From positions 361,501 to 425,500 of the forward strand of contig JADJDQ010000003.1 of NCBI GenBank assembly GCA_016702605.1: a stretch of 64,000 nucleotides of DNA, read 5' to 3'. This document shows positions 17,136 to 24,227 of the stretch, piece by piece. The first letter of the stretch is position 1, and the number at the start of each line of letters is the position of its first letter. Below the pieces are notes generated by a model. The model was not told where the DNA came from, made no database searches, and saw only the letters and a list, made by a program, of their open reading frames with translations. Made by a program: the position numbers and the translations under genes. The DNA comes from Candidatus Intricatilinea gracilis (GTDB taxonomy: Bacteria; Pseudomonadota; Gammaproteobacteria; Burkholderiales; Burkholderiaceae_C).

Positions 17136-17188
17136 AATCTTGTCACGGCGATAAGATCATGGCTTAATCTTGTCACCACGACAAGATT
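17136..17188 (+). promoter_or_regulatory. Two tandem palindromic operators upstream of the fic gene
   Basis: The distal site is AATCTTGTC-acggc-GATAAGATC (17136-17158, one core mismatch). The proximal site is AATCTTGTC-accac-GACAAGATT (17166-17188), a perfect 9-bp inverted repeat. The two left half-sites start exactly 30 bp apart, about three helical turns, and the proximal site ends 15 bp before the Fic ATG. The Fic protein has an N-terminal winged-helix domain, so autoregulation is the obvious reading. Confidence 0.8.
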
Positions 17189-17203
17189 GACAAGGTTCCC
17201 GCC

Positions 17204-18574
17204 ATGACCAGCCTTGACCCGACGCGCCGACACGTTGCGTTGCTGCGCCTGGTCATTGCCGCCGGGGAACCCGTACCGCCTGGTGCGCTGGAGCAAACCC
17301 TCGAGGCCTCTCGGCCCACCATCAACCGGGCCTTGCGAGACCTCCTGGCCGCGGGCTTGCTGCAGAAGTTGGGGGCCGGCCGGTCCACGCGCTACGTGGC
17401 CACCGATGCGGCCAGGGTTGCACTGGGGGCCATGCCTACCGTCGCACCGACACCAGCAGGGCCTGGCCCGCTGTTGTGGTCGCCGGCTGCCTTGTCCTTG
17501 GTCGAGTCGCTGCGCGCGCCTCTGGGAACTCGCACCCCGGCAGGTTATGAAAGCAGCTTTGTAGACAACTACATCCCGAACCAGTCCAGCCTGTTGCCAC
17601 CGCAACTGGCCACGGACTTGTTCAACGCCGGCCGCAGCCGGGACCAGCAACCTGCAGGAACCTATGCCCGCGAGGTTCTCGAGCAGTTGCTCATCGACCT
17701 GTCGTGGTCGTCTTCGCGCCTTGAGGGCAACAACAAGAGCTTGCTCGACACCAAGACGCTTTTCGAGCTTGGGCAGCAAGCCGGCCCACTCGACGAAGAC
17801 ACCCTGATGCTGCTCAACCACAAGGACGCCATCGAGTTCATGGTCGACGCCGTGCCGACCGAAGGCATCACGGTGCCCGTGCTCGTCGACCTGCAAGCCA
17901 AGTTGATGAAAGACCTGCTGAAGGACTCGCGCGACATCGGCAGCATCCGCCGGCGCGTGGTGAATATCGACGGCTCTGTCTATACCCCGAGCAATATCCC
18001 CGCGCTGCTGCAAGACACGCTGAAAGCCATCGTCGACAAGGCCCGCCAGATCCGCAACCCGGTTGAAGCCGCATTCTTCCTCTGGGTCAACGTGGCCTAT
18101 TTGCAGCCCTTTGCCGATGGCAACAAACGCAACAGTCGCCTGAGCGCCAACATGCCACTGCTGCTGTACAACTGCGCCCCCCTGTCCTTCCTGGACGTGG
18201 AGCGCACGGACTATGCAACAGCCATGCTCGGCGTCTACGAACAACGCAACGTCTGCGCGGCAGTGGAGTTGTTCGAATTCATCTACCGTCGCTCGATTCA
18301 GAAATACAGCGTATTGCGGGCCTCCCTGGCCATGCCCGACCCGATTCGAACCCGGTACCGACAGGCCCTGAACGAACTCATGCAATTCGTCGTCTTCCAT
18401 GGCCGAACGCTGGACGACGCATTTTCAGAAGTGCCTGTCGACACCGCCGACCTGGCGGCATTGCGCGTCATCGCAAACACCGAACTGGACCACCTGGAGC
18501 AATACAACTGCGCCCGCTACAACCTCGCACGAGCCATGACACAAAGGTGGATAGACGCCGGGCGGCTCAGGTAA
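17204..18574 (+). CDS. Winged-helix Fic family protein with catalytic His replaced
   Basis: 456 residues. Residues about 5-70 form a winged-helix DNA-binding domain (LVIAAGEPVPPGALEQTLEASRPTINRALRDLL). A Fic domain spans about 150-340. The inhibitory-helix motif S-x-x-x-E-G is present as SSRLEGN with Glu at 174, the class II (same-chain) arrangement. The active-site motif, normally HPFxxGNGR, is YLQPFADGNKRNSR, so Gln 301 stands where the AMPylation His should be; the phosphate-binding DGNKR is kept. Some natural Fic-fold proteins share a Q-P-F motif, so this may be a subfamily with altered chemistry or a pure regulator. It lies between glmS and a glmS 3' remnant and has tandem operators of its own. 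Confidence 0.88.
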   Translation: MTSLDPTRRHVALLRLVIAAGEPVPPGALEQTLEASRPTINRALRDLLAAGLLQKLGAGRSTRYVATDAARVALGAMPTVAPTPAGPGPLLWSPAALSLVESLRAPLGTRTPAGYESSFVDNYIPNQSSLLPPQLATDLFNAGRSRDQQPAGTYAREVLEQLLIDLSWSSSRLEGNNKSLLDTKTLFELGQQAGPLDEDTLMLLNHKDAIEFMVDAVPTEGITVPVLVDLQAKLMKDLLKDSRDIGSIRRRVVNIDGSVYTPSNIPALLQDTLKAIVDKARQIRNPVEAAFFLWVNVAYLQPFADGNKRNSRLSANMPLLLYNCAPLSFLDVERTDYATAMLGVYEQRNVCAAVELFEFIYRRSIQKYSVLRASLAMPDPIRTRYRQALNELMQFVVFHGRTLDDAFSEVPVDTADLAALRVIANTELDHLEQYNCARYNLARAMTQRWIDAGRLR

Positions 18575-18625
18575 CCCTTCGGCAGGCAAGCTTGTTGGTG
18601 ACGGACTGGAACGGCGGTTTCAAGC

Positions 18626-18868
18626 TTGAAGCGCAACCTGTATGAAGTGCGCGCCCGCGCCGACGAGCGCTACGTCTTTGCCGACGCCGACACTCACATC
18701 GAAAGATGTCCTGGCATCCACGTCATCCGTATACCCGAACACTACGGCGAACTCAGCCCCATACTGCATGTCGTGCCGCTACAACTGCTGGCGTATCACA
18801 CGGCGTGTGCGTGGGGGACGGATGTGGATAAGCCGTGGAATTTGGTGAAGTCGGTGACGGTGGAATAA
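18626..18868 (+). pseudogene. Duplicated glmS 3' end (remnant)
   Basis: The 80 codons align without gaps to the last 80 codons of glmS (16797-17039): by hand count 70 of 80 residues match. Differences include two Arg-to-Trp changes in the last 20 residues, which suggests decay. DNA similarity begins around 18623 and ends at the stop; it includes a 21-base exact block (GCGTATCACACGGCGTGTGCG). The fragment opens with TTG and has no convincing ribosome site, so it is probably not a gene. It marks the far side of the Fic-bearing insertion downstream of glmS. Confidence 0.88.
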
Positions 18869-18895
18869 GACGATATCGCCTTCGAATTGGAAAAA

Positions 18896-18921
18896 GGGCG
18901 CCACTGGCGCCCATTCTCGTT
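18896..18921 (+). terminator. Hairpin after the glmS remnant
   Basis: GGGCGCC-ACT-GGCGCCC (18896-18912) is followed by ATTCTCGTTT. It occupies the same relative position as the true glmS terminator but has a different sequence. It may also stop transcription arriving from the convergent DUF3800 gene. Confidence 0.6.
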
Positions 18922-18994
18922 TCTAAACAGAAATTTGACTTGAAGAACCGATTCGCTGGGCAAGAGAACCTAAAAGCCAACCGCTGAAACCATT

Positions 18995-20125
18995 CTAGAC
19001 ATCAAGCGGGTGCGTCACGAGACGTCGAGATATCACCTGTATGTACTCGGACATTCCATCGATGAGACTGCGTCCTTCTTGGGCGCGACTATGCAGTTCC
19101 AATAGAATAATCGCATTTCTTTGGACACGGCGATCTTTCAGGTTTACCTCATCACGATCCGGGATTATGCTTCCGTAGTGTCCGATTCTTCCAATCAACG
19201 GCCTCCATCGCAAAGCGTGTTCGTCCGTGGCTCCCGAGAAAACATGGACCGAGGCGGCAGCGACTGCATCTGCAATCTGGATTCCATGTGTCGTTTTGGA
19301 ATCAGCAAATTTTATGGGTTCTGCGAGATTGAACGTAATGGGGTGACGCTTGCCCATCAAATCACTGAACATCTGACCGCCAGTTCTGCCAACCATCGTC
19401 TCGAAGATTCCTTGATCTTGCTGTAAGGGCTTTGAAGGATCACAAATTGCAGCAATCTCTGTGTATTGAGTCCCCCAGTTGGCGAGCAGTGCATACAGTG
19501 CAGTATTCGTGAGGTCTAGAATCCATTTCCCTACGCCAATGTTCCCTAGCGAGGAAATCTCATCACGAATACTGTCAGCTCGGCACTGTGCAAACTCTCG
19601 AATCTGAGTGATTATTGGGGAATTCTCCGGATGTGAAGAAGAGGCAAAGATGGTCGACAGTTTTGACTCGTCCTTCGTCCTCATCAGTTCTTCGAACTCT
19701 GCAAAGATTGCATCAGCTCCAGCGCCCCGTGCCATGAACTCAACGTACAGGATGTTGGCAATGAATCGATGAAAACCAACCCCATAGAACAAGGAGTTAA
19801 TCTCAGAATAGCACGGCTCAAAGATGTATTCATGAAACTTGCACGCCAGCGCATATTTCTTGTCCGATATTGAAACCTTGAGTCGATCGCCAAAGACATC
19901 GAATATTTCATCAATGGCCTTTCTACCTTTGTGAAACTTAACGAGTTTGCTACCTTTTAACTCGCCACCTTGAATACCGTATTTTAAGACAAGGCTATCA
20001 ACGAAAGCCTTTGCCTCAGTGTCATCAGTAGCAACAGATGCGTAGGCGAAATAGTTTTGATCCGGATGAAGAAGATTGTTTCCAGTGAAGCCAGATTCAT
20101 CGAAGTAGATCTTTTGCGCCGTCAC
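18995..20125 (-). CDS. DUF3800 domain protein (probable RNase H-like nuclease)
   Basis: 376 residues from GTG 20123-20125, with GAGG about 5 bases upstream. The N-terminal YFDESGFTGNNLL and the C-terminal HGIQIADAVAAASVHVF form the DUF3800 signature, an RNase H-like fold in which the Asp residues (FDESG and IQIAD) would bind metal. DUF3800 proteins are common in mobile and defence islands; their biochemical role is mostly undefined. Base composition is clearly AT-richer than the flanking core genes, and codon use differs (many AAA, GAA, ATT), which points to horizontal acquisition. It is the last of two minus-strand genes in the low-GC block. Confidence 0.85.
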   Translation of the reverse strand: MTAQKIYFDESGFTGNNLLHPDQNYFAYASVATDDTEAKAFVDSLVLKYGIQGGELKGSKLVKFHKGRKAIDEIFDVFGDRLKVSISDKKYALACKFHEYIFEPCYSEINSLFYGVGFHRFIANILYVEFMARGAGADAIFAEFEELMRTKDESKLSTIFASSSHPENSPIITQIREFAQCRADSIRDEISSLGNIGVGKWILDLTNTALYALLANWGTQYTEIAAICDPSKPLQQDQGIFETMVGRTGGQMFSDLMGKRHPITFNLAEPIKFADSKTTHGIQIADAVAAASVHVFSGATDEHALRWRPLIGRIGHYGSIIPDRDEVNLKDRRVQRNAIILLELHSRAQEGRSLIDGMSEYIQVISRRLVTHPLDV

Positions 20126-20452
20126 ATATACCTCAATCCAGTTTATATATCAAACACTTTATTTGAGCTAGTGGCTTCAATAACCCCAACTACTACTTGC
20201 TCTAAACTTCTGTGGCCTATGACCGGCTTCGCAATCCAAAGGCTGAGAAAATCGAATCATCGCCGCGCCGTCAAAGGCCACATATTACTTGTCCCAGATT
20301 CTGCTAAGCCGGGCTGAGCAAGCCATGCCAAGGGTCGACATCGAAATGACGAGCATACGCCACTGAAGTTAGTATGACATACTGCACTACCCAAGCGCAC
20401 AAAACTGCACTGGGGCTTTGCTCACTGCAAGTCAAAGCCCCCTGCAATTAAT
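20126..20452 (+). other. AT-rich intergenic region, no gene seen
   Basis: 327 bp between the DUF3800 start and the end of the nuclease gene. It should contain the DUF3800 promoter: the 50 bp before its GTG are AT-rich (TATATAAACTGGATTGAGG on the minus strand). Apart from the terminator hairpin at 20412-20441 I see no gene, repeat or RNA structure. Confidence 0.6.
20412..20441 (-). terminator. Terminator of the PD-(D/E)XK nuclease gene
   Basis: A 9-bp perfect stem GGGGCTTTG/CAAAGCCCC with a 12-nt loop lies just beyond the nuclease stop on the minus strand. A weak T-containing tail (AGTGCAGTTTTG) follows it. Confidence 0.7.
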
Positions 20453-21793
20453 CTATACGTGGGCGGCATTGAGCAGTACGTGCATGCGTTGAAGGTGCTC
20501 AAAAGCCTTCTCACCGGCCTGCTTTGCAGATAGGCCTCGCTTCAGCACTAACACCCGCACTGTGACATTCGGCCGCTTGAGTAACTCCTTGTAGTTAGGA
20601 TCACCAGCAAATTTGGTCAACAGAATCTGTTCCATCTCTTCAGACACAAATAGCTCACGGTGCCAGATCAAACGTACTGTGAACCTGAGGCTCTGTTCGT
20701 CGCCTGTTGGGGCGGGAGCCTCCCGCCGCATTGAAACGAAAATGGGCCATTTAGCCCACTTCACTTGCCCGTTCTTTGCAGTCACGTTCTCGATTTCTTG
20801 GACTGTGCACTGCATCCGCGCCCGCCATGTTTCGACCAATACACCTTCATCCTTAGCGGCATCGAGTTGCTTTCGCAGACTTGCCCGCGCAGTTTCTATT
20901 CCTTGCGCCTTAAGCAGGAGTTTGCACACGCTGGCATGCTGCATACGAAACAACAATAGCTCGCCTGCAGGCCCTTCTAAGCTAGTGGGAGTCCAGGTTG
21001 CAATCTTTGGCTTGCGCAATTCTCGAATGGCATCGACTACAGGCGTATGTTGCTCCACAAGGCGTACCACCAAATCTGACACCTCACGCTCAGTTTCGCT
21101 TTCCCAGCCGGTTTCAAGCTGGCAGTACGCCATGAGTAACTGAGCAGACTGGTTGCCCCTGGCGACCTGCAGGCGCGCTCGAGTGGCTGCGGGTTCAAGC
21201 CATCCATAGTCCATAAACACCCATCGCTTCCCCATCGAATCGAAGGCGGCTGGATCGGTCCTATCCATAGTATCGACAACCGCAAACAACTTGTGAAACC
21301 CCGTAAATAGCGGACGCCTGGCAATTTGAACGTCAATTGCGGAAGTGTATTTTATTAGCTGCTCTTCAGTTAGTTTGGCGCCAGCTTTATTCTCGATAGC
21401 AATAAGCAGCTTGTTTCTCGGGTCAACAATGAAGAGGTCGAGTCGGCCTTTCGTTGCCCCCTCAATCTTCACCTGCATTTCACGGGCAACAAATGCCGAA
21501 CCAAAGCCAGTCGTCATAATTCTCCCTGGCGTCCAAAACTCGAAAAATTCTGAATTCTCATTCTTGGCGTCTCTACCTTCCCATTGATCGAATGCCAGAC
21601 AAAGGAAGTCCTTCAGAATCAGGTCGCCTTGACCGTGCCCCTCATTGGGGTCGAGACACCAAGCAAGCATGTCTGAGCGTTGGTTTTCGTGCAGGTCCGT
21701 GACGTCCAGGATGTCATCAGTGACCTTGGACATTTCAAGCAGACTAATCAAATTTGGGTCCTGGAGGAACTTGTATAACTGTTCTGATTTCAT
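20453..21793 (-). CDS. PD-(D/E)XK nuclease family protein
   Basis: 446 residues. The nuclease core is near residues 100-150: an upstream Glu (REMQVKIEG), then GRLDLFIVDPRNKLLIAIENKAGAKLTEEQLIKY, i.e. the D-(x)n-E-x-K catalytic pattern, as in the PDDEXK_4-type family. The N-terminus has HENQRSDMLAWCLDPNEGHGQG, also typical of that family. The C-terminal half is helical without a clear motif. Such proteins occur in phage-defence and mobile islands; the substrate is unknown. Codon use is AT-shifted like the adjacent DUF3800 gene. ATG 21791-21793 is the first in-frame start. Confidence 0.83.
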   Translation of the reverse strand: MKSEQLYKFLQDPNLISLLEMSKVTDDILDVTDLHENQRSDMLAWCLDPNEGHGQGDLILKDFLCLAFDQWEGRDAKNENSEFFEFWTPGRIMTTGFGSAFVAREMQVKIEGATKGRLDLFIVDPRNKLLIAIENKAGAKLTEEQLIKYTSAIDVQIARRPLFTGFHKLFAVVDTMDRTDPAAFDSMGKRWVFMDYGWLEPAATRARLQVARGNQSAQLLMAYCQLETGWESETEREVSDLVVRLVEQHTPVVDAIRELRKPKIATWTPTSLEGPAGELLLFRMQHASVCKLLLKAQGIETARASLRKQLDAAKDEGVLVETWRARMQCTVQEIENVTAKNGQVKWAKWPIFVSMRREAPAPTGDEQSLRFTVRLIWHRELFVSEEMEQILLTKFAGDPNYKELLKRPNVTVRVLVLKRGLSAKQAGEKAFEHLQRMHVLLNAAHV

Positions 21794-22004
21794 AGTTCTG
21801 AATTCAAATCACTGGTTAATAAAAGCGTACGAATTGGTGTGCCCTACGCGCTACAACCGCATCAGCCAAGCGGCGGATTCCTTGAAACGGGTCGACTACC
21901 ATGTCTCGATAACACATGACGCATCAACTTCCCCATCACCACATACGACAGACTAATATGACTCGCATCGAACTGACGCCCCGGGATTGACAGCCACAGC
22001 CAAA

Positions 22005-22931
22005 TCACCCATTCATCACTTTGACAGCCCTGCACCTCGGATACCCTCCACACCCCCAAAACTCCTGCCCGGCATTTACGCCGCGTTTGGCCAGTCGGCG
22101 CAACATGGGTTTGCCGCAAAGGGGGCAGGCAGGTTTATCGGTGGTTGCGGGCGATATTGGCGGCGGGCGGGTTTGGTCGCTGGGCTTGCCTGGTGCGCCG
22201 GGGGTACGCACCGGATTCTTGTCGGGTCGGATTCTTGGCGGGGCCTGTTGGGTTTGGGCTTGTTTCAGCCAGCCGTGGAGGATGGTGCCATTGATGAGTT
22301 GGATATTGCGGCCTGCGGCGAAGGTGGTGGCATCGAGGCTGAAGCGGCCGGCTGTCACGACGAATCCGCCGGTGGCGCCTTCGGCGGCGATCAGGCCGTA
22401 GAGCTCGCGGACGATGTCGACGCCGACGGTGGTGGCGCGCCATTGCTTGCACTGGACGAGGAGTTTCTCGCTGCCTTTGCGCAGCACGAGGTCGATGCCG
22501 CCGTCCGGGCCGTTGCCGCCGGATTCGGTGACCTGGTAGCCGCGCTGGCGGAAGGCCTGGCCGACGAGTTGTTCGAACTCGCGCCAGGTCATGGCGTGCA
22601 GGGCCTGGGCGGGGTCTTGTTGGGCGGCCGCCTGTCGGGCCAGGGTCTGGCGTTTGTGGCGGCGGATGGCTGAGGCGGCGGCGCCGAGCAGGCACAGCGC
22701 GGGCAGCAGGTATTGGCCGACGCTGGCGAGCGTGGTCTTGATGGTGGTGATGACGAGGGTGCCGGCCGTGCCGGGGCGTGGCTCGGGCAGGGGTGGTGGG
22801 TGGCTGACGTAGGCATGCAGCGCCAGGTAGGCGCCGATGGCGAGGGCGACGCCCAGCCACCAGGGCAGCAGGGCGACGAGGTCCATCACGGCGGTGGCGC
22901 CGCTGGTCCTGGATCTGCGTTGTCGGCCCAT
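22005..22931 (-). CDS. Membrane-anchored Mrr-like restriction endonuclease with zinc ribbon
   Basis: 308 residues. Two hydrophobic segments (about 22-44 and 68-88) come first. An Mrr_cat nuclease domain follows (about 112-225): MTWREFEQLVGQAFRQRGYQV, GNGPDGGIDLVL (catalytic Asp) and LLVQCKQW (Q-x-K). A Pro-rich linker leads to a C-terminal topoisomerase-type zinc ribbon, CPLCGKPM ... FWGCGGYPRC (four Cys). Mrr-fold enzymes cut methylated or foreign DNA; the membrane-anchored form with a zinc ribbon is widespread in proteobacteria and not clearly a defence enzyme. Composition is again high GC, so this gene lies beyond the low-GC block. Confidence 0.87.
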   Translation of the reverse strand: MGRQRRSRTSGATAVMDLVALLPWWLGVALAIGAYLALHAYVSHPPPLPEPRPGTAGTLVITTIKTTLASVGQYLLPALCLLGAAASAIRRHKRQTLARQAAAQQDPAQALHAMTWREFEQLVGQAFRQRGYQVTESGGNGPDGGIDLVLRKGSEKLLVQCKQWRATTVGVDIVRELYGLIAAEGATGGFVVTAGRFSLDATTFAAGRNIQLINGTILHGWLKQAQTQQAPPRIRPDKNPVRTPGAPGKPSDQTRPPPISPATTDKPACPLCGKPMLRRLAKRGVNAGQEFWGCGGYPRCRAVKVMNG

Positions 22932-23111
22932 CTTGTGGCTCTGCCTCCCTGGTGCCGGTGCGGTCGGGGTGCAACGTGCGTTTGCCGGCCGGGCCAGTCT
23001 AGGTAGCGCTCGGGTGGTCGGGCTGGCCGTTGGTCACGCGGCGTGGCGTGGTGGCGTCAGCGGCGGTGTTTGCGCGCGATCTGGCGCAAACCGGTGGCCA
23101 TGGCGCGCGCC

Positions 23112-23444
23112 TCAGAAATCGTTGTCGGCGCCAGCCGAGCGCACACGCTGGGGCCGCGCGGCCGCTTCCAGAATCTTGCCGTGGTCGTCGGCGTCCGGGT
23201 CGGCCACCCCGCCCACGCTGTCCAGCAGGCCCAGCTTCCACAGCACGCTCAGGTAAGTCCCCAGCGCAATGCCGGGCTCGCCCGTCTCGATCCGGTACAA
23301 GGTGCGCCGACCTATGCCACACGCCTGCGCCAGATCCTCGGCACTCAGGCGTCGACGCACCCGAGCAGTGCGCACACGTTGGCCTAGCTCCTGCAGGCGA
23401 TTCAGCACCTCGCGGGGAAGTTGTTCAACTGCATCGAATGCCAT
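23112..23444 (-). CDS. XRE-family HTH regulator, HipB-like
   Basis: 110 residues. The HTH is LGQRVRTARVRRRLSAEDLAQACGIGRRTLYRIETGEPGIALGTYLSVLWKLGLLD, then the tail GGVADPDADDHGKILEAAARPQRVR, which is the usual ending of HipB-like antitoxins in this bacterial group. No HipA kinase gene follows; the next gene on this strand is the Mrr-like nuclease, about 180 bp away. It may be an orphan antitoxin or a stand-alone repressor. Inverted and direct repeats at its start suggest autoregulation. Confidence 0.8.
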   Translation of the reverse strand: MAFDAVEQLPREVLNRLQELGQRVRTARVRRRLSAEDLAQACGIGRRTLYRIETGEPGIALGTYLSVLWKLGLLDSVGGVADPDADDHGKILEAAARPQRVRSAGADNDF

Positions 23445-23447
23445 ATT

Positions 23448-23496
23448 TGGCCCGTTAAATCTGTTAGCGGGCCATATTGTGCCGATGTAGCGGGCC
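23448..23496 (-). promoter_or_regulatory. Operator repeats upstream of the HipB-like gene
   Basis: TGGCCCG (23448-23454) and CGGGCCA (23468-23474) form a perfect 7-bp inverted repeat with a 13-nt AT-rich spacer. A further copy of TAGCGGGCC lies at 23488-23496, repeating the one at 23465-23473 in direct orientation. The set starts 4 bp before the gene's ATG, as expected for an autorepressor. Confidence 0.6.
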
Positions 23497-23590
23497 TGTC
23501 AAGCTGTGCACCAACCAGCCGCCAGCGTCACATCGGCCGGCAACTCGACCAAGTCCATCCTCGGCCAGGTCGCCCGTCCATCGGCAGGTA

Positions 23591-24022
23591 TCAGGTCGCC
23601 AGCTTGCCCGTGACGTGCCGCGCAAAGTTGTCGAGGATGGCCTGCCAGCCGCTGCGTTGCTGTTCTTCGGAGTGGCTGGTTTCGCCGTCGAAGGCGACGG
23701 TGACGGTGACGCCCTGGGCGCTGCCGCCGTCGGCGAACTCGACGCGGGCGAGGCGGTCGCCGAAGCTGTATTCGATGAGGCGGTGGGGCTCGATGCGGGT
23801 GTAGGTGCCGGCGAAATCGAAGCCGAAGGAGCCGTCCTTGGCTTCCATGCGGGACGAGAAGGCGCCGCCGGGGCGCAGGTCGACGGTGGCGGCGGTGGTG
23901 TGCCAGTCGGGCGAGGCGGTGTTCCACACCATGATGTCGGCGGGTGTGGTGTAGGCGCGCCAGACGTCGGCCAGGGGGGCGGCGACGACGGCGCTGACGG
24001 TGATGCGGGTGGGCTGGGTCAT
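23591..24022 (-). CDS. SRPBCC (AHSA1-like) domain protein
   Basis: 143 residues from ATG 24020-24022. The sequence follows the START-like fold of activator-of-Hsp90 homologues: TVSAVVAAPLADVWRAYTTPADIMVWNTASPDWH, DLRPGGAFSSRMEAKDGSFGFDFAGTYTRIEP, then VTVTVAFDGETSHSEEQQRSGWQAILDNFARHV. These bind small hydrophobic ligands, but no ligand can be predicted. It is divergent from the PHA synthase gene with about 200 bp of shared upstream DNA. Confidence 0.88.
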   Translation of the reverse strand: MTQPTRITVSAVVAAPLADVWRAYTTPADIMVWNTASPDWHTTAATVDLRPGGAFSSRMEAKDGSFGFDFAGTYTRIEPHRLIEYSFGDRLARVEFADGGSAQGVTVTVAFDGETSHSEEQQRSGWQAILDNFARHVTGKLAT

Positions 24023-24227
24023 GGCTGGTGGCGTCCGGTGGGTACGGCGGTGGATGGAGAGCCTGAGCGGGGCGTGATCGAGCGCATGGTCGCGCCAGTT
24101 GGCGATGCTATAAGCCGCGGCAGGCACCGCGCGGCTCGGGGCCTTGCATGGCGTGAGCGCCATGCGCCAGGCCGGCATGGCCGGCAACACGCCGCAACCC
24201 ACAACGACAACACCGGAGATCAGAAGG

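Noticed and set aside
20057..20317. Possible small gene on the + strand over the DUF3800 promoter
   Set aside because: No ribosome site or recognisable domain; it overlaps the start of a well-supported gene on the other strand.
17040..22000. Tn7-like transposon at attTn7
   Set aside because: The position downstream of glmS and the duplicated 3' end suggest insertion, but no tnsABCDE gene, transposase or terminal repeat array is visible.
21794..22004. tRNA or attachment-site fragment at the right edge of the low-GC block
   Set aside because: No cloverleaf, T-loop consensus or match to another site in the window was found.
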